A DNA stretch of 64,000 nucleotides, taken from contig NZ_FOEQ01000013.1 in assembly GCF_900110655.1 (NCBI RefSeq), positions 87,618 to 151,617 of the forward strand. The letters run 5' to 3'. The number at the start of each line of letters is the position of its first letter. Position 1 is the first letter of the stretch. The position numbers and the translations under genes are program-made. This stretch comes from Pseudomonas soli. Lineage in GTDB: Bacteria; Pseudomonadota; Gammaproteobacteria; Pseudomonadales; Pseudomonadaceae. Shown here in pieces: positions 52,835 to 61,455 of this stretch. The notes beneath the pieces were generated by a model. That model did no database searches. It saw only the letters and a list, made by a program, of their open reading frames with translations, and was not told where the DNA came from.

Positions 52835-54166
52835 TCAGCGCAGCAGACCGCTGCCGCCGTAGCCTTTCAGGTTGGCTTTCTTCATCAGGGATTCGTACTG
52901 GTGCGAAACGAGGTGCGATTGTACTTGGGACATGAAGTCCATCACAACCACTACCACAATCAGCAACGAGGTCCCGCCAAGGTAGAACGGCACGTTTGCT
53001 GCTACCACCAGGAACTGGGGCAGAAGGCACACGGCCATCATGTAAAGAGCACCGAACATGGTCAAACGGGTCAGAACGCCATCAATGTAGCGCGCCGACT
53101 GCTCACCAGGACGGATGCCCGGAATAAAGGCACCGGACTTCTTCAGGTTTTCCGCTACGTCTTTCGGGTTGAACATCAACGCTGTGTAGAAGAAGCAGAA
53201 GAAAATGATCCCTGCACTAAACAGCAGAATGTTCAACGGCTGACCAGGAGCGATCGACTGCGAGATGTCCTGCAGCCAGCCCATACCTTCAGACTGACCG
53301 AACCAGGCACCCAGCGAAGCCGGGAACAGCAAGATGCTGCTCGCGAAAATGGCCGGGATTACCCCCGCCATGTTCACTTTCAGCGGCAGGTGGCTGGTCT
53401 GCGCAGCGAAGACCTTGCGGCCCTGCTGACGCTTGGCGTAGTGAACGGCGATACGACGCTGACCACGCTCGATGAACACCACGAAGCCGATAATCGCTAC
53501 TGCCAGCAAACCGATTGCGACCAGGGCGAAGATGTTGATATCGCCTGTGCGTGCAGACTCGAAAGACTGCCCGATTGCTCTCGGAAGACCGGCAACGATA
53601 CCTGCGAAGATCAACATCGAGATACCGTTGCCCACACCGCGCTCGGTGATCTGCTCGCCCAGCCACATCATGAACATCGCGCCCGCCACGAAGGTGGAGA
53701 CGGCGACGACATGGAAGCCGAGGCCAACAGAAAACGCCACGCCCTGGTTGGCCAGGCCAATGGACATGCCAATGGCTTGGACCAGCGCCAGGATAACGGT
53801 GCCGTAGCGGGTGTACTGGCTGATCTTGCGACGGCCAGCTTCACCTTCCTTCTTCAACTGCTCCAGCTGCGGGCTGACAGCGGTCATGAGCTGCATGATG
53901 ATCGATGCCGAGATGTACGGCATGATCCCCAGTGCAAAGATGCTCATGCGCTCCAGCGCGCCGCCGGAAAACATGTTGAACAAGCTAAGAATGGTCCCCT
54001 CATTCTGCCGGAACAGATCCGCGAGACGGTCCGGGTTAATGCCTGGTACCGGGATGTGCGCGCCAATCCGATAGACGATGATCGCCATGAACAGAAAACG
54101 CAGACGAGCCCAGAGTTCCGACATCCCGCCCTTACCGAGCGAAGAGAGAGCACCTTGCTTAGCCAT
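52835..54166 (-). CDS. secY: Preprotein translocase subunit SecY
   Basis: SecY is the central channel of the SecYEG translocon in the inner membrane. The 443-residue protein shows ten hydrophobic helices and the conserved segments LRFLFMAIIVYRIGAHIPVPGI near the N-terminus, PYISASIIMQLM in helix 2, and GQRRIAVHYAKRQQGRK in a cytoplasmic loop. It starts on the base after the rplO stop and precedes rpmJ by 30 bases, the usual end of the spc cluster. Length is normal. Confidence 0.98.
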   Translation of the reverse strand: MAKQGALSSLGKGGMSELWARLRFLFMAIIVYRIGAHIPVPGINPDRLADLFRQNEGTILSLFNMFSGGALERMSIFALGIMPYISASIIMQLMTAVSPQLEQLKKEGEAGRRKISQYTRYGTVILALVQAIGMSIGLANQGVAFSVGLGFHVVAVSTFVAGAMFMMWLGEQITERGVGNGISMLIFAGIVAGLPRAIGQSFESARTGDINIFALVAIGLLAVAIIGFVVFIERGQRRIAVHYAKRQQGRKVFAAQTSHLPLKVNMAGVIPAIFASSILLFPASLGAWFGQSEGMGWLQDISQSIAPGQPLNILLFSAGIIFFCFFYTALMFNPKDVAENLKKSGAFIPGIRPGEQSARYIDGVLTRLTMFGALYMMAVCLLPQFLVVAANVPFYLGGTSLLIVVVVVMDFMSQVQSHLVSHQYESLMKKANLKGYGGSGLLR

Positions 54167-54601
54167 TTATTCCTCGAACTTGCCGCCAGCTGCTTCGATA
54201 GCCGCACGTGCACCTTTGGTGACGGCGATACCCTTGAGGGTGACTGCGCGAGTGACTTCGCCCGACAGCATGATTTTCACACGCTGTACGTGCTGGCCGA
54301 TCACGTTTGCGTCCTTCAGGGACTGAACGGTGATCAGATCGCCTTCCACCTTGGCCAGCTCGGACAGACGCACTTCAGCGCGGTCCATGGCTTTCAGGGA
54401 AACGAAGCCGAACTTCGGCAGGCGACGGTGCAGCGGCTGTTGACCGCCTTCGAAGCCTGGAGCGATGGAACCACCAGAACGGGAGGTCTGACCTTTGTGA
54501 CCACGGCCACCGGTCTTACCCAGACCGCTACCGATACCACGGCCCGGACGGTGCTTCTCGCGACGGGAACCCGGCGCTGGACTCAGATCATTGAGTTTCA
54601 T
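54167..54601 (-). CDS. rplO: 50S ribosomal protein L15
   Basis: L15 helps late 50S assembly. The 144-residue protein begins MKLNDLSPAPGSRREKHRPGRG, has the glycine- and basic-rich N-terminal segment GSGLGKTGGRGHKGQTSRSG, and the globular C-terminal half ending RAAIEAAGGKFEE. It lies between rpmD (three-base spacer) and secY (no spacer). Sequence and length match Gammaproteobacterial L15. Confidence 0.98.
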   Translation of the reverse strand: MKLNDLSPAPGSRREKHRPGRGIGSGLGKTGGRGHKGQTSRSGGSIAPGFEGGQQPLHRRLPKFGFVSLKAMDRAEVRLSELAKVEGDLITVQSLKDANVIGQHVQRVKIMLSGEVTRAVTLKGIAVTKGARAAIEAAGGKFEE

Positions 54602-54604
54602 CGA

Positions 54605-54781
54605 TTAACCCTCGACCTTCAGCATGTAGTAAGCCTTGTTGATCATCCCGCGGTTCTCGGGAGTATCCTGGACTTCTACAGTGTGACCGATACGACGCAG
54701 ACCCAGACCCTTCACGCACAGTTTGTGGTTAGGGATACGGCCCGAGACGCTCTTGATCAGCGTAACTTTTACGGTTGCCAT
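54605..54781 (-). CDS. rpmD: 50S ribosomal protein L30
   Basis: This 58-residue protein starts MATVKVTLIKSVSGRIPNHK and ends MINKAYYMLKVEG. The conserved GLGLRRIGHTVEVQDTPENRG segment identifies it. The ATG is at 54781 and TAA at 54605-54607, read directly from the minus strand. It lies three bases from rpsE and three from rplO, in the usual spc order. Its presence is normal for pseudomonads. Confidence 0.97.
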   Translation of the reverse strand: MATVKVTLIKSVSGRIPNHKLCVKGLGLRRIGHTVEVQDTPENRGMINKAYYMLKVEG

Positions 54782-54783
54782 GA

Positions 54784-55284
54784 TCAGATGATCTCCTCAA
54801 CAGTCTTGCCGCGCTTGGCAGCAATGGACTCAGGGGATTGCATGGCTTTCAGACCCTTGAAGGTGGCGTGAACCACGTTCACCGGGTTGGTCGAACCGTA
54901 GCACTTGGCCAGGACGTTCTGAACGCCAGCAACTTCCAGGACGGCACGCATTGCGCCACCGGCGATGATACCGGTACCTTCCGAGGCAGGCTGCATGTAG
55001 ACCTTCGAGGCGCCGTGGGCGGCCTTGGTGGCGTACTGCAGGGTGGTGCCCTTCAGGTCAACCTGAATCATGTTGCGACGAGCAGCTTCCATGGCTTTCT
55101 GGATCGCGGCAGGTACTTCGCGCGATTTGCCACGGCCAAAGCCAACACGACCCTTGCCATCACCTACCACGGTCAGCGCGGTGAAGGTGAAGATACGGCC
55201 GCCTTTAACGGTTTTGGCTACGCGGTTAACTTGAACCAGCTTCTCGATGTAGCCTTCGTCGCGCTTTTGATCGTTATTTGCCAT
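54784..55284 (-). CDS. rpsE: 30S ribosomal protein S5
   Basis: S5 lies at the mRNA entry side of the 30S subunit and affects decoding accuracy. This 166-residue protein has the N-terminal double-stranded RNA-binding-like domain YIEKLVQVNRVAKTVKGGRIFTF and the S5 C-terminal domain with GVQNVLAKCYGSTNPVNVVHATFKGL. rplR precedes by three bases and rpmD follows by two. Normal length, no oddity. Confidence 0.98.
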   Translation of the reverse strand: MANNDQKRDEGYIEKLVQVNRVAKTVKGGRIFTFTALTVVGDGKGRVGFGRGKSREVPAAIQKAMEAARRNMIQVDLKGTTLQYATKAAHGASKVYMQPASEGTGIIAGGAMRAVLEVAGVQNVLAKCYGSTNPVNVVHATFKGLKAMQSPESIAAKRGKTVEEII

Positions 55285-55287
55285 AAC

Positions 55288-55638
55288 TTAGAACTCCAGC
55301 CCGCCTTCACGAGCAGCATCAGCCAGCGCCTTGACGCGGCCATGGTACTTGAAGCCGGAACGGTCAAAGGCAACTTGAGATACACCGGCGGCTTTCGCGC
55401 GCTCAGCTACCAGCTTGCCAACCTTAGTGGCCGCGTCGATGTTGCCAGTGGCGCCATCACGCAGTTCTTTGTCCAAGGTCGAGGCGCTTGCCAGAACCTT
55501 GCTGCCGTCGGCCGAAATGACCTGGGCATAGATGTGCTGCGAGGAGCGGAACACGCACAGACGCACGGCTTCGAGCTCGTGCATTTTCAGGCGTGCTTTG
55601 CGAGCGCGACGCAGTCGAATAACTTTTTTGTCGGTCAT
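55288..55638 (-). CDS. rplR: 50S ribosomal protein L18
   Basis: L18 binds 5S rRNA with L5 and L25. The 116-residue protein starts MTDKKVIRLRRARKARLKMHE, carrying the basic, rRNA-binding N-terminus, and contains RLCVFRSSQHIYAQVI and the C-terminal FDRSGFKYHGRVKALADAAREGG typical of L18. It lies between rplF and rpsE in the standard spc order with short spacers of ten and three bases. Confidence 0.98.
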   Translation of the reverse strand: MTDKKVIRLRRARKARLKMHELEAVRLCVFRSSQHIYAQVISADGSKVLASASTLDKELRDGATGNIDAATKVGKLVAERAKAAGVSQVAFDRSGFKYHGRVKALADAAREGGLEF

Positions 55639-55648
55639 TTGCTAGGCC

Positions 55649-56182
55649 CTACTTCTTCTTGGCTTCTTTACGACGGACTACTTCGTCCGCGTAACGCACA
55701 CCCTTGCCCTTGTAAGGCTCTGGCGGACGGAAACCGCGGACTTCAGCGGCCACCTGACCCACCAGCTGCTTGTCGATACCCTTGATCAGGATGTCGGTCT
55801 GGCTTGGGGTTTCAGCGGTGATACCGGCTGGCAGTTCGTAATCCACTGGGTGCGAGAAGCCCAGAGCCAGGTTCAGGACGGTGCCTTTGGCCTGAGCTTT
55901 GTAACCAACACCGACCAGCTGGAGCTTGCGCTCGAAGCCTTGGCTTACGCCGTGGACCATGTTGTTCACCAGGGCGCGGGTGGTACCGGCCATGGCGCGA
56001 GCTTGCTGGTCACCGTTGCGAGCGACGAAACGCAGCTCACCAGCTTCTTCGGTAACTTCAACAGACGAGTGAACGTTCAGTTCGAGAGTGCCCTTGGCAC
56101 CCTTTACCGAAAGCTGCTGACCGGCGAATTTGACTTCGACGCCTGCTGGCAGCTTAACGGGGTTCTTAGCGACGCGAGACAT
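55649..56182 (-). CDS. rplF: 50S ribosomal protein L6
   Basis: L6 lies near the factor-binding centre of the 50S subunit. The 177-residue protein begins MSRVAKNPVKLPAGVEV, has two related L6 domains, and ends with the signature PEPYKGKGVRYADEVVRRKEAKKK. rpsH precedes by 12 bases and rplR follows by ten. Length and motifs match the family and nothing is out of place. Confidence 0.98.
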   Translation of the reverse strand: MSRVAKNPVKLPAGVEVKFAGQQLSVKGAKGTLELNVHSSVEVTEEAGELRFVARNGDQQARAMAGTTRALVNNMVHGVSQGFERKLQLVGVGYKAQAKGTVLNLALGFSHPVDYELPAGITAETPSQTDILIKGIDKQLVGQVAAEVRGFRPPEPYKGKGVRYADEVVRRKEAKKK

Positions 56183-56194
56183 GCCTATCTCCCC

Positions 56195-56587
56195 TTAGAA
56201 CACTGTGCACAGAACTTCGCCGCCGACACCGGCAGCGCGCGCAGCGCGGTCAGTCATCACACCTTTGTTGGTGGAGACGATAGACACGCCCAGGCCGCCA
56301 CGTACTTTCGGCAGCTCAGAGACGGCCTTGTACTGGCGCAGGCCAGGACGGCTGGTACGCTTCAGTTCCTCGATGACCGGACGGCCTTCGAAGTACTTGA
56401 GTTCGATCGACAGGGAAGGCTTGGCTTCGCCGTTGACTTCGTAGCCGGCGATGTAACCTTCGTCTTTCAGTACTTTGGCAACCGCGACCTTCAGGGTAGA
56501 AGAAGGCATGCTTACGACAGACTTTTCAGCCATCTGGGCATTACGGATGCGAGTTAGCATGTCCGCTAACGGGTCCTGCATACTCAT
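56195..56587 (-). CDS. rpsH: 30S ribosomal protein S8
   Basis: S8 binds the central domain of 16S rRNA and is the autogenous repressor of the spc operon in E. coli. The 130-residue protein begins MSMQDPLADMLTRIRNAQMAEK and ends with GVMTDRAARAAGVGGEVLCTVF. Here it is separated from rpsN by 210 bases containing a terminator-like hairpin and a promoter, so rpsH probably heads its own transcription unit. Length is normal. Confidence 0.98.
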   Translation of the reverse strand: MSMQDPLADMLTRIRNAQMAEKSVVSMPSSTLKVAVAKVLKDEGYIAGYEVNGEAKPSLSIELKYFEGRPVIEELKRTSRPGLRQYKAVSELPKVRGGLGVSIVSTNKGVMTDRAARAAGVGGEVLCTVF

Positions 56588-56637
56588 GGGCTAGATGCTC
56601 CTGATACAAGAATTATTAGCCTTGCGGCTATCACAAC

Positions 56638-56675
56638 CACCCGAGCAGGCAGGGCAAAAAACCCGGGCTCAGGTG
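56638..56675 (-). other. Leader hairpin upstream of rpsH
   Basis: CACCCGAGC (56638-56646) pairs with GCTCAGGTG (56667-56675) with one mismatch. It would form in the 5' leader transcribed from the candidate promoter at 56684-56712. Inner bases include GGGC-AAAAAA-CCCG, which could extend the stem. A regulatory role is inferred. Confidence 0.4.
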
Positions 56676-56683
56676 AGCCGGTC

Positions 56684-56712
56684 ATTCTAGACACAAGGCA
56701 GAAACGAAACAA
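56684..56712 (-). promoter_or_regulatory. Candidate sigma70 promoter for rpsH and downstream genes
   Basis: On the minus strand TTGTTT (56707-56712) and TAGAAT (56684-56689) are separated by 17 bases. The -35 element lies within the 3' arm of the rpsN terminator hairpin. Confidence 0.55.
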
Positions 56713-56734
56713 GCCCCATATAGGGGCTTGTTTC
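56706..56734 (-). terminator. Terminator-like hairpin after rpsN
   Basis: GAAACAAGCCCC (56706-56717) and GGGGCTTGTTTC (56723-56734) form a perfect 12-pair stem with an ATATA loop in the rpsN-rpsH gap. The minus strand continues GTTTCTG, a weak T-tract. Confidence 0.7.
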
Positions 56735-56797
56735 AATGCGAGGTCACCGGCGGTCGGAAGATCACTCCCCTTCCACCGGTGGTCACGCCAACCGGGA

Positions 56798-57103
56798 TTA
56801 CCAGCTGGCCTTGACCAGACCTGGCACGTCACCACGCATGGCGGCTTCGCGCAGCTTGTTACGGCCGAGGCCGAACTTGCGGTACACGCCGTGCGGACGA
56901 CCGGTGATGCGGCAACGGTTACGCATGCGCGAAGCGCTGGCGTCACGTGGTTGCTTCTGCAGGGCGACAACGGCAGCGAAACGCTCTTCTGGAGAGGCGT
57001 TCAGGTTGACGATGGTCGCTTTCAGCTCGGCACGCTTTTTGGCGTACTTGGCTACCGTGAGCTGACGCTTCAGCTCGCGGTTTTTCATGCTCTTCTTGGC
57101 CAT
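56798..57103 (-). CDS. rpsN: 30S ribosomal protein S14
   Basis: This 101-residue protein starts MAKKSMKNRELKRQLTVAKYAKKRAEL and ends AMRGDVPGLVKASW. It has a single Cys in the RMRNRCRITGRPHG segment, so it is the long zinc-free (C-) type of S14. The ATG at 57103 is the family start; an in-frame TTG-type codon at 57145 would add non-conserved residues. rplE precedes it by 13 bases. It appears to be the last gene of the rpsJ-rpsN unit. Confidence 0.97.
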   Translation of the reverse strand: MAKKSMKNRELKRQLTVAKYAKKRAELKATIVNLNASPEERFAAVVALQKQPRDASASRMRNRCRITGRPHGVYRKFGLGRNKLREAAMRGDVPGLVKASW

Positions 57104-57116
57104 TTTCCTACTCCAA

Positions 57117-57656
57117 TCAGTTGCGGAACGGGAACTTGAAAGCACGCAGCAGAGCGCGGCCTTCGTCGTCCGAACGAGCAGTGGTGGTCAGGGTGATGTC
57201 CAAACCGCGCAGAGCATCGATCTTGTCGTAGTCGATTTCCGGGAAGATGATCTGCTCTTTCACGCCCATGCTGTAGTTGCCACGACCATCGAAGGACTTG
57301 GCATTCAGGCCGCGGAAGTCGCGAACCCGAGGCAGGGAGATCGCCAGCAGGCGGTCCAGGAATTCGTACATCTTGTCGCTACGCAGGGTCACCTTGACGC
57401 CGATCGGCCAGCCTTCACGGACTTTGAAGCCCGCGATGGATTTACGAGCGAAAGTCACGACCGGCTTTTGACCGGTGATCTTTTCCAGGTCGGCAACAGC
57501 GTGCTCGATGACTTTCTTGTCGCCGATCGCTTCGCCCAGACCCATGTTCAGGGTGATTTTGGTAACGCGCGGAACTTCCATCACGTTCGACAGCTTAAGT
57601 TCTTCCTTAAGCTTGGGAGCGATTTCGTTCCGGTAAATCTCTTTCAGTCGTGCCAT
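57117..57656 (-). CDS. rplE: 50S ribosomal protein L5
   Basis: L5 binds 5S rRNA and contacts the P-site tRNA. The 179-residue protein contains MARLKEIYRNEIAPKLKEEL at the N-terminus, KITLNMGLGEAIGDKKVIE, and a C-terminal GLDITLTTTARSDDEGRALLRAFKFPFRN that is characteristic. It lies between rplX (20-base spacer) and rpsN (13 bases). Length is normal. Confidence 0.98.
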   Translation of the reverse strand: MARLKEIYRNEIAPKLKEELKLSNVMEVPRVTKITLNMGLGEAIGDKKVIEHAVADLEKITGQKPVVTFARKSIAGFKVREGWPIGVKVTLRSDKMYEFLDRLLAISLPRVRDFRGLNAKSFDGRGNYSMGVKEQIIFPEIDYDKIDALRGLDITLTTTARSDDEGRALLRAFKFPFRN

Positions 57657-57676
57657 GGTCTTCTACCTAGCAGTGT

Positions 57677-57991
57677 TCAAGCATCAACCGCTTTTTGGGT
57701 CGACTTGAAGACACGAATTTTCTTGCCTTCTTCTACTTTGAAGCCAACGCGGTCAGCCTTGTTGGTTTCGCTGTTGAAGATGGCAACGTTGGAAGCGTGC
57801 AGTGGCGCTTCTTTTTCGACGATACCGCCCTGAACGCCCGCCATCGGGTTAGGCTTGGTATGACGCTTGACCAGGTTCACACCACCGATGACCAGACGGT
57901 CATCAGCCAGAACCTTCAGCACCTTACCGCGCTTACCCTTGTCTTTGCCGGCGATCACGATGATCTCGTCGTCACGACGAATCTTTTGCAT
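57677..57991 (-). CDS. rplX: 50S ribosomal protein L24
   Basis: L24 is an early 50S assembly factor near the exit tunnel. The 104-residue protein begins MQKIRRDDEIIVIAGKDKGKRGKVLKV, the KOW motif, and contains GVNLVKRHTKPNPMAGVQGGIVEKEAPLHASNVAIF. rplN precedes by 11 bases, rplE follows by 20. A normal component of the cluster. Confidence 0.98.
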   Translation of the reverse strand: MQKIRRDDEIIVIAGKDKGKRGKVLKVLADDRLVIGGVNLVKRHTKPNPMAGVQGGIVEKEAPLHASNVAIFNSETNKADRVGFKVEEGKKIRVFKSTQKAVDA

Positions 57992-58002
57992 GTCGGATCT
58001 CC

Positions 58003-58371
58003 TTAGAGCACTTCAGGGGCGAGCGAAACGATCTTCATGAACTTCTCGGTACGAAGTTCACGGGTCACTGGCCCGAAGATGCGAGTACCGATCGGCTCTT
58101 GCTTGGTGTTCAGCAGAACAGCAGCGTTGCCGTCGAAACGAATGATGGAACCGTCAGCGCGACGTACACCGTGACGGGTACGGACGACAACAGCGGTCAT
58201 CACCTGGCCTTTTTTGACCTTACCGCGAGGAATTGCTTCCTTGACGGTAACTTTGATGATGTCACCGATACCGGCGTAACGACGGTGGGAACCGCCGAGC
58301 ACCTTGATGCACATGACGCGACGAGCGCCGCTGTTATCGGCCACATCGAGCATGGATTGAGTCTGAATCAT
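58003..58371 (-). CDS. rplN: 50S ribosomal protein L14
   Basis: L14 contacts 16S rRNA in an intersubunit bridge. The 122-residue protein starts MIQTQSMLDVADNSGARRVMCIKVLGGS and ends MKIVSLAPEVL, fully typical. It lies 23 bases after rpsQ, the place where the separate spc promoter is found in E. coli; no strong promoter was recognised there in this window. Length is normal. Confidence 0.98.
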   Translation of the reverse strand: MIQTQSMLDVADNSGARRVMCIKVLGGSHRRYAGIGDIIKVTVKEAIPRGKVKKGQVMTAVVVRTRHGVRRADGSIIRFDGNAAVLLNTKQEPIGTRIFGPVTRELRTEKFMKIVSLAPEVL

Positions 58372-58394
58372 AAAATTTCTCCGACCCCTAGCCC

Positions 58395-58661
58395 TTAGAC
58401 TTCAACAGCGCGTTCGAGGACTTCAACCAGTGCCCAGGACTTGGTCTTGGCCAGCGGACGGGTTTCACGGATGGAAACCTTGTCGCCGATCTTGCACTGG
58501 TTGGCTTCGTCGTGCGCGTGCAGCTTAGTCGAACGCTTAACGTATTTACCGTAGATCGGGTGCTTTACGCGACGCTCGATCAGAACGGTGATGGTCTTGT
58601 CCATTTTGTCGCTGACGACACGGCCAGTCAGCGTACGGACGGTTTTTTCAGCTTCAGCCAT
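58395..58661 (-). CDS. rpsQ: 30S ribosomal protein S17
   Basis: S17 binds 16S rRNA early in assembly. The ATG at 58661 gives 88 residues, MAEAEKTVRTLTGRVVSDKMDKTITV to the end VEVLERAVEV. An alternative GTG at 58667 overlaps the rpmC stop, adding only two residues; either is possible and the ATG matches related annotations. The OB-fold segment HPIYGKYVKRSTKLHAHDE is clear. It lies between rpmC and rplN. Confidence 0.97.
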   Translation of the reverse strand: MAEAEKTVRTLTGRVVSDKMDKTITVLIERRVKHPIYGKYVKRSTKLHAHDEANQCKIGDKVSIRETRPLAKTKSWALVEVLERAVEV

Positions 58662-58663
58662 GA

Positions 58664-58855
58664 TCACTTACCTGCCTGCTGGTTGAGCACAGTTTTCACG
58701 CGAGCGATGTCACGCTTAACTTGCGAGAGCAGGTGCGACTGCCCCAACTGGCCAGTTGCTTTCTGCATGCGCAGATTGAACTGGTCGCGCAGCAAGCCGA
58801 GCAGTTGCTCATTCAGTTGCTGTGCGGATTTTTCACGAAGTTCATTCGCTTTCAT
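58664..58855 (-). CDS. rpmC: 50S ribosomal protein L29
   Basis: This 63-residue helical protein starts [22 protein letters not shown] and ends [10 protein letters not shown]; it sits at the polypeptide exit tunnel and helps form the SRP and trigger factor docking site with L23. Its ATG overlaps the rplP stop by one base (TGATG). A GTG three bases earlier is less likely. The order rplP-rpmC-rpsQ is standard. Confidence 0.97.
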
Positions 58856-59268
58856 CACATCACCGTCCGCTTAACAAAGGAGGTGGCGAGTGGCAGCTTT
58901 GCAGCAGCCAGGGCGAAAGCTTCGCGCGCCAGCTCTTCAGAAACACCCTCGATCTCGTACAGGACTTTGCCTGGCTGAATCTGGGCAACCCAGTATTCCA
59001 CGGAACCCTTACCTTTACCCATCCGCACTTCGAGAGGCTTCTTGGTAACCGGCTTGTCCGGGAACACACGGATCCAGATCTTGCCGCCACGCTTAACGTG
59101 ACGGGTCAGGGCACGACGTGCCGACTCGATCTGGCGAGCGGTGAGACGACCGCGGGCGACAGCTTTCAGAGCGAACTCGCCGAAGCTGACCTTGCTACCG
59201 CGCAGTGCCAGACCACGGTTGTGGCCGGTCATCTGCTTGCGGAATTTTGTACGCTTTGGTTGCAACAT
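58855..59268 (-). CDS. rplP: 50S ribosomal protein L16
   Basis: L16 organises the A-site and peptidyl transferase region. The 137-residue protein begins [21 protein letters not shown] and has [28 protein letters not shown], the L16 hallmark. rpsC precedes by 12 bases and rpmC overlaps by one base. Length and residues are normal for the family. Confidence 0.98.
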
Positions 59269-59280
59269 TTGGCGTACCCC

Positions 59281-59967
59281 TTACTTAGCAGCTTTTTTAC
59301 GAGGCGCTGGTGCTTGCGGCTTCAGCTCTTCCTGGCGACCACCAATAACTTCGCCTTTGAAGATCCAAACCTTCACACCGATCACACCGTAAGTGGTGTG
59401 AGCTTCGTAGGTGTTGTAGTCGATATCGGCACGCAGGGTGTGCAGGGGCACACGACCTTCGCGATACCACTCGGTACGTGCGATCTCGGCACCGCCGAGA
59501 CGACCGCTCACCTGGATCTTGATGCCCTTGGCACCAATACGCATGGCGTTCTGCACGGCGCGCTTCATGGCGCGACGGAACATTACGCGGCGCTCCAGCT
59601 GCTGGGCTACGCTCTGAGCAACCAGCATGGCGTCGAGTTCCGGCTTGCGGATCTCTTCGATGTTGATGTGCACAGGCACACCCATCTGCTTGGTCAGGTC
59701 CTGACGCAGCTTCTCAACATCTTCACCTTTCTTGCCGATAACGATACCGGGACGAGCGGTGTGGATGGTGATGCGTGCAGTTTGAGCCGGGCGATGGATA
59801 TCGATACGGCTAACGGACGCGCTTTTTAGTTTGTCTTGGAGGTACTCGCGAGTTTGCAGATCCTTCAGCAGGTAATCTGCGTAAGTCGCGCCGTCTGCGT
59901 ACCAGACGGAGGTGTGCTCCTTGACGATTCCCAGGCGAATGCCAGTGGGATGTACTTTCTGACCCAT
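59281..59967 (-). CDS. rpsC: 30S ribosomal protein S3
   Basis: S3 forms part of the mRNA entry channel. The ATG at 59967 gives 228 residues starting MGQKVHPTGIRLGI; the open frame to 60051 lies in rplV. The KH-type domain is visible as IVIGKKGEDVEKLRQDLTK, and the C-terminal domain contains RREWYREGRVPL-like (ARTEWYREGRVPLHTLRADIDY). The C-terminus ends PAPRKKAAK. It lies between rplV and rplP. Confidence 0.98.
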   Translation of the reverse strand: MGQKVHPTGIRLGIVKEHTSVWYADGATYADYLLKDLQTREYLQDKLKSASVSRIDIHRPAQTARITIHTARPGIVIGKKGEDVEKLRQDLTKQMGVPVHINIEEIRKPELDAMLVAQSVAQQLERRVMFRRAMKRAVQNAMRIGAKGIKIQVSGRLGGAEIARTEWYREGRVPLHTLRADIDYNTYEAHTTYGVIGVKVWIFKGEVIGGRQEELKPQAPAPRKKAAK

Positions 59968-59980
59968 CTGATCGACTCCG

Positions 59981-60313
59981 TTACTTGTCCGCAACCTTGA
60001 CAGTGATATGGCAAGACCGCTTGACGATGCGATCAGCACGGCCTTTGGCACGTGGCATGATGCGCTTCAGCGAACGCCCTTCGTTGACGAAGACGGTGGA
60101 GACCTTCAGGTCATCAACGTCTGCGCCTTCGTTGTGTTCGGCGTTGGCAACGGCCGACTCGAGGACTTTCTTCATGATTTCAGCGGCTTTTTTGCTGCTG
60201 AAGGCCAACAGGTTGAGCGCTTCGCCCACCTTCTTCCCGCGGATCTGGTCGGCGACCAAGCGGGCTTTCTGGGCGGAGATGCGAGCGCCCGACAACTTAG
60301 CGGCTACTTCCAT
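59981..60313 (-). CDS. rplV: 50S ribosomal protein L22
   Basis: L22 lines the exit tunnel and can carry macrolide-resistance changes in its loop. The 110-residue protein begins [27 protein letters not shown] and contains the tunnel loop [25 protein letters not shown], unaltered in overall length. rpsS precedes by 11 bases and rpsC follows by 13. Normal family length. Confidence 0.98.
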
Positions 60314-60324
60314 TTCCTTACCCC

Positions 60325-60600
60325 TTAACGCTTGGCTTTCTTGTCAGCCACGTGCCCGCGGTAGGTGCGGGTACCGGCGAACTCGCCCAGTTTGTGGCCG
60401 ACCATGTCTTCGTTCACGAGAACTGGGACGTGTTGGCGACCGTTGTGTACCGCGATGGTCAGACCGACCATTTGTGGCAGGATCATCGAACGGCGCGACC
60501 AGGTTTTAACTGGCTTGCGATCGTTCTTCTCCACCGCCACTTCGACCTTCTTCAACAGGTGAAGATCGATAAAAGGACCTTTTTTCAGAGAACGTGGCAC
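60325..60600 (-). CDS. rpsS: 30S ribosomal protein S19
   Basis: S19 lies in the 30S head, contacting S13. The 91-residue protein begins [30 protein letters not shown] and ends [18 protein letters not shown]. The motif [30 protein letters not shown] is diagnostic. rplB precedes by 16 bases. Normal. Confidence 0.98.
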
Positions 60601-60616
60601 TGTCGTATCCCTCTAG

Positions 60617-61441
60617 TTACTTGCGACGACGGACGATCATGTTGTCGGTACGCTTATTACCACGGGTTTTAGCACCCTTGGTTGGGAAGCCCCATGGCGA
60701 TACCGGATGACGACCACCGGAGGTACGACCTTCACCACCACCATGCGGGTGGTCAACCGGGTTCATGGCAACACCACGAACGGTTGGGCGAACGCCGCGC
60801 CAGCGTTTGGCACCAGCTTTACCCAGCGAACGCAGGCTGTGCTCGGAGTTCGAGACTTCGCCCAGGGTCGCACGGCACTCAGCCAGGACTTTACGCATTT
60901 CACCAGAGCGCAGACGCAGGGTCACGTAGACACCTTCGCGAGCGATCAGCTGAGCCGAAGCACCAGCGGAACGAGCGATCTGAGCACCTTTACCCGGCTT
61001 CAGTTCGATGCCGTGAATGGTGCTACCTACTGGAATGTTGCGCAGTTGCAGTGAGTTACCGGCCTTGATTGGGGCCAGGGCACCTGCGATCAGCTGGTCA
61101 CCAGCGCTCACGCCTTTAGGGGCGATGATGTAGCGACGCTCACCGTCTGCGTAGCACAGCAGGGCGATGTGAGCAGTACGGTTTGGATCGTATTCGATAC
61201 GCTCGACAGTGGCTGGGATGCCATCTTTGTCGTTGCGACGGAAGTCGACCAGACGGTAGTGCTGCTTATGACCACCACCCACGTGACGCGTGGTGATGCG
61301 GCCATTGTTGTTACGACCACCAGACTTCGATTTCTTCTCGATCAGCGGTGCGTGAGGAGCGCCTTTGTGCAGCTCCTTGTTGACCACCTTGACCACGAAA
61401 CGGCGGCCAGGGGAAGTCGGTTTGCATTTAACGATTGCCAT
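60617..61441 (-). CDS. rplB: 50S ribosomal protein L2
   Basis: L2 is essential for subunit joining and peptidyl transfer. The 274-residue protein has [20 protein letters not shown] at the start and the C-terminal [22 protein letters not shown] segment with the conserved histidine needed for activity. It is followed by RHPVSPWG and a basic end. rplW precedes by 14 bases. Family length is normal. Confidence 0.98.
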
Positions 61442-61455
61442 GATGCACCCCTTCC

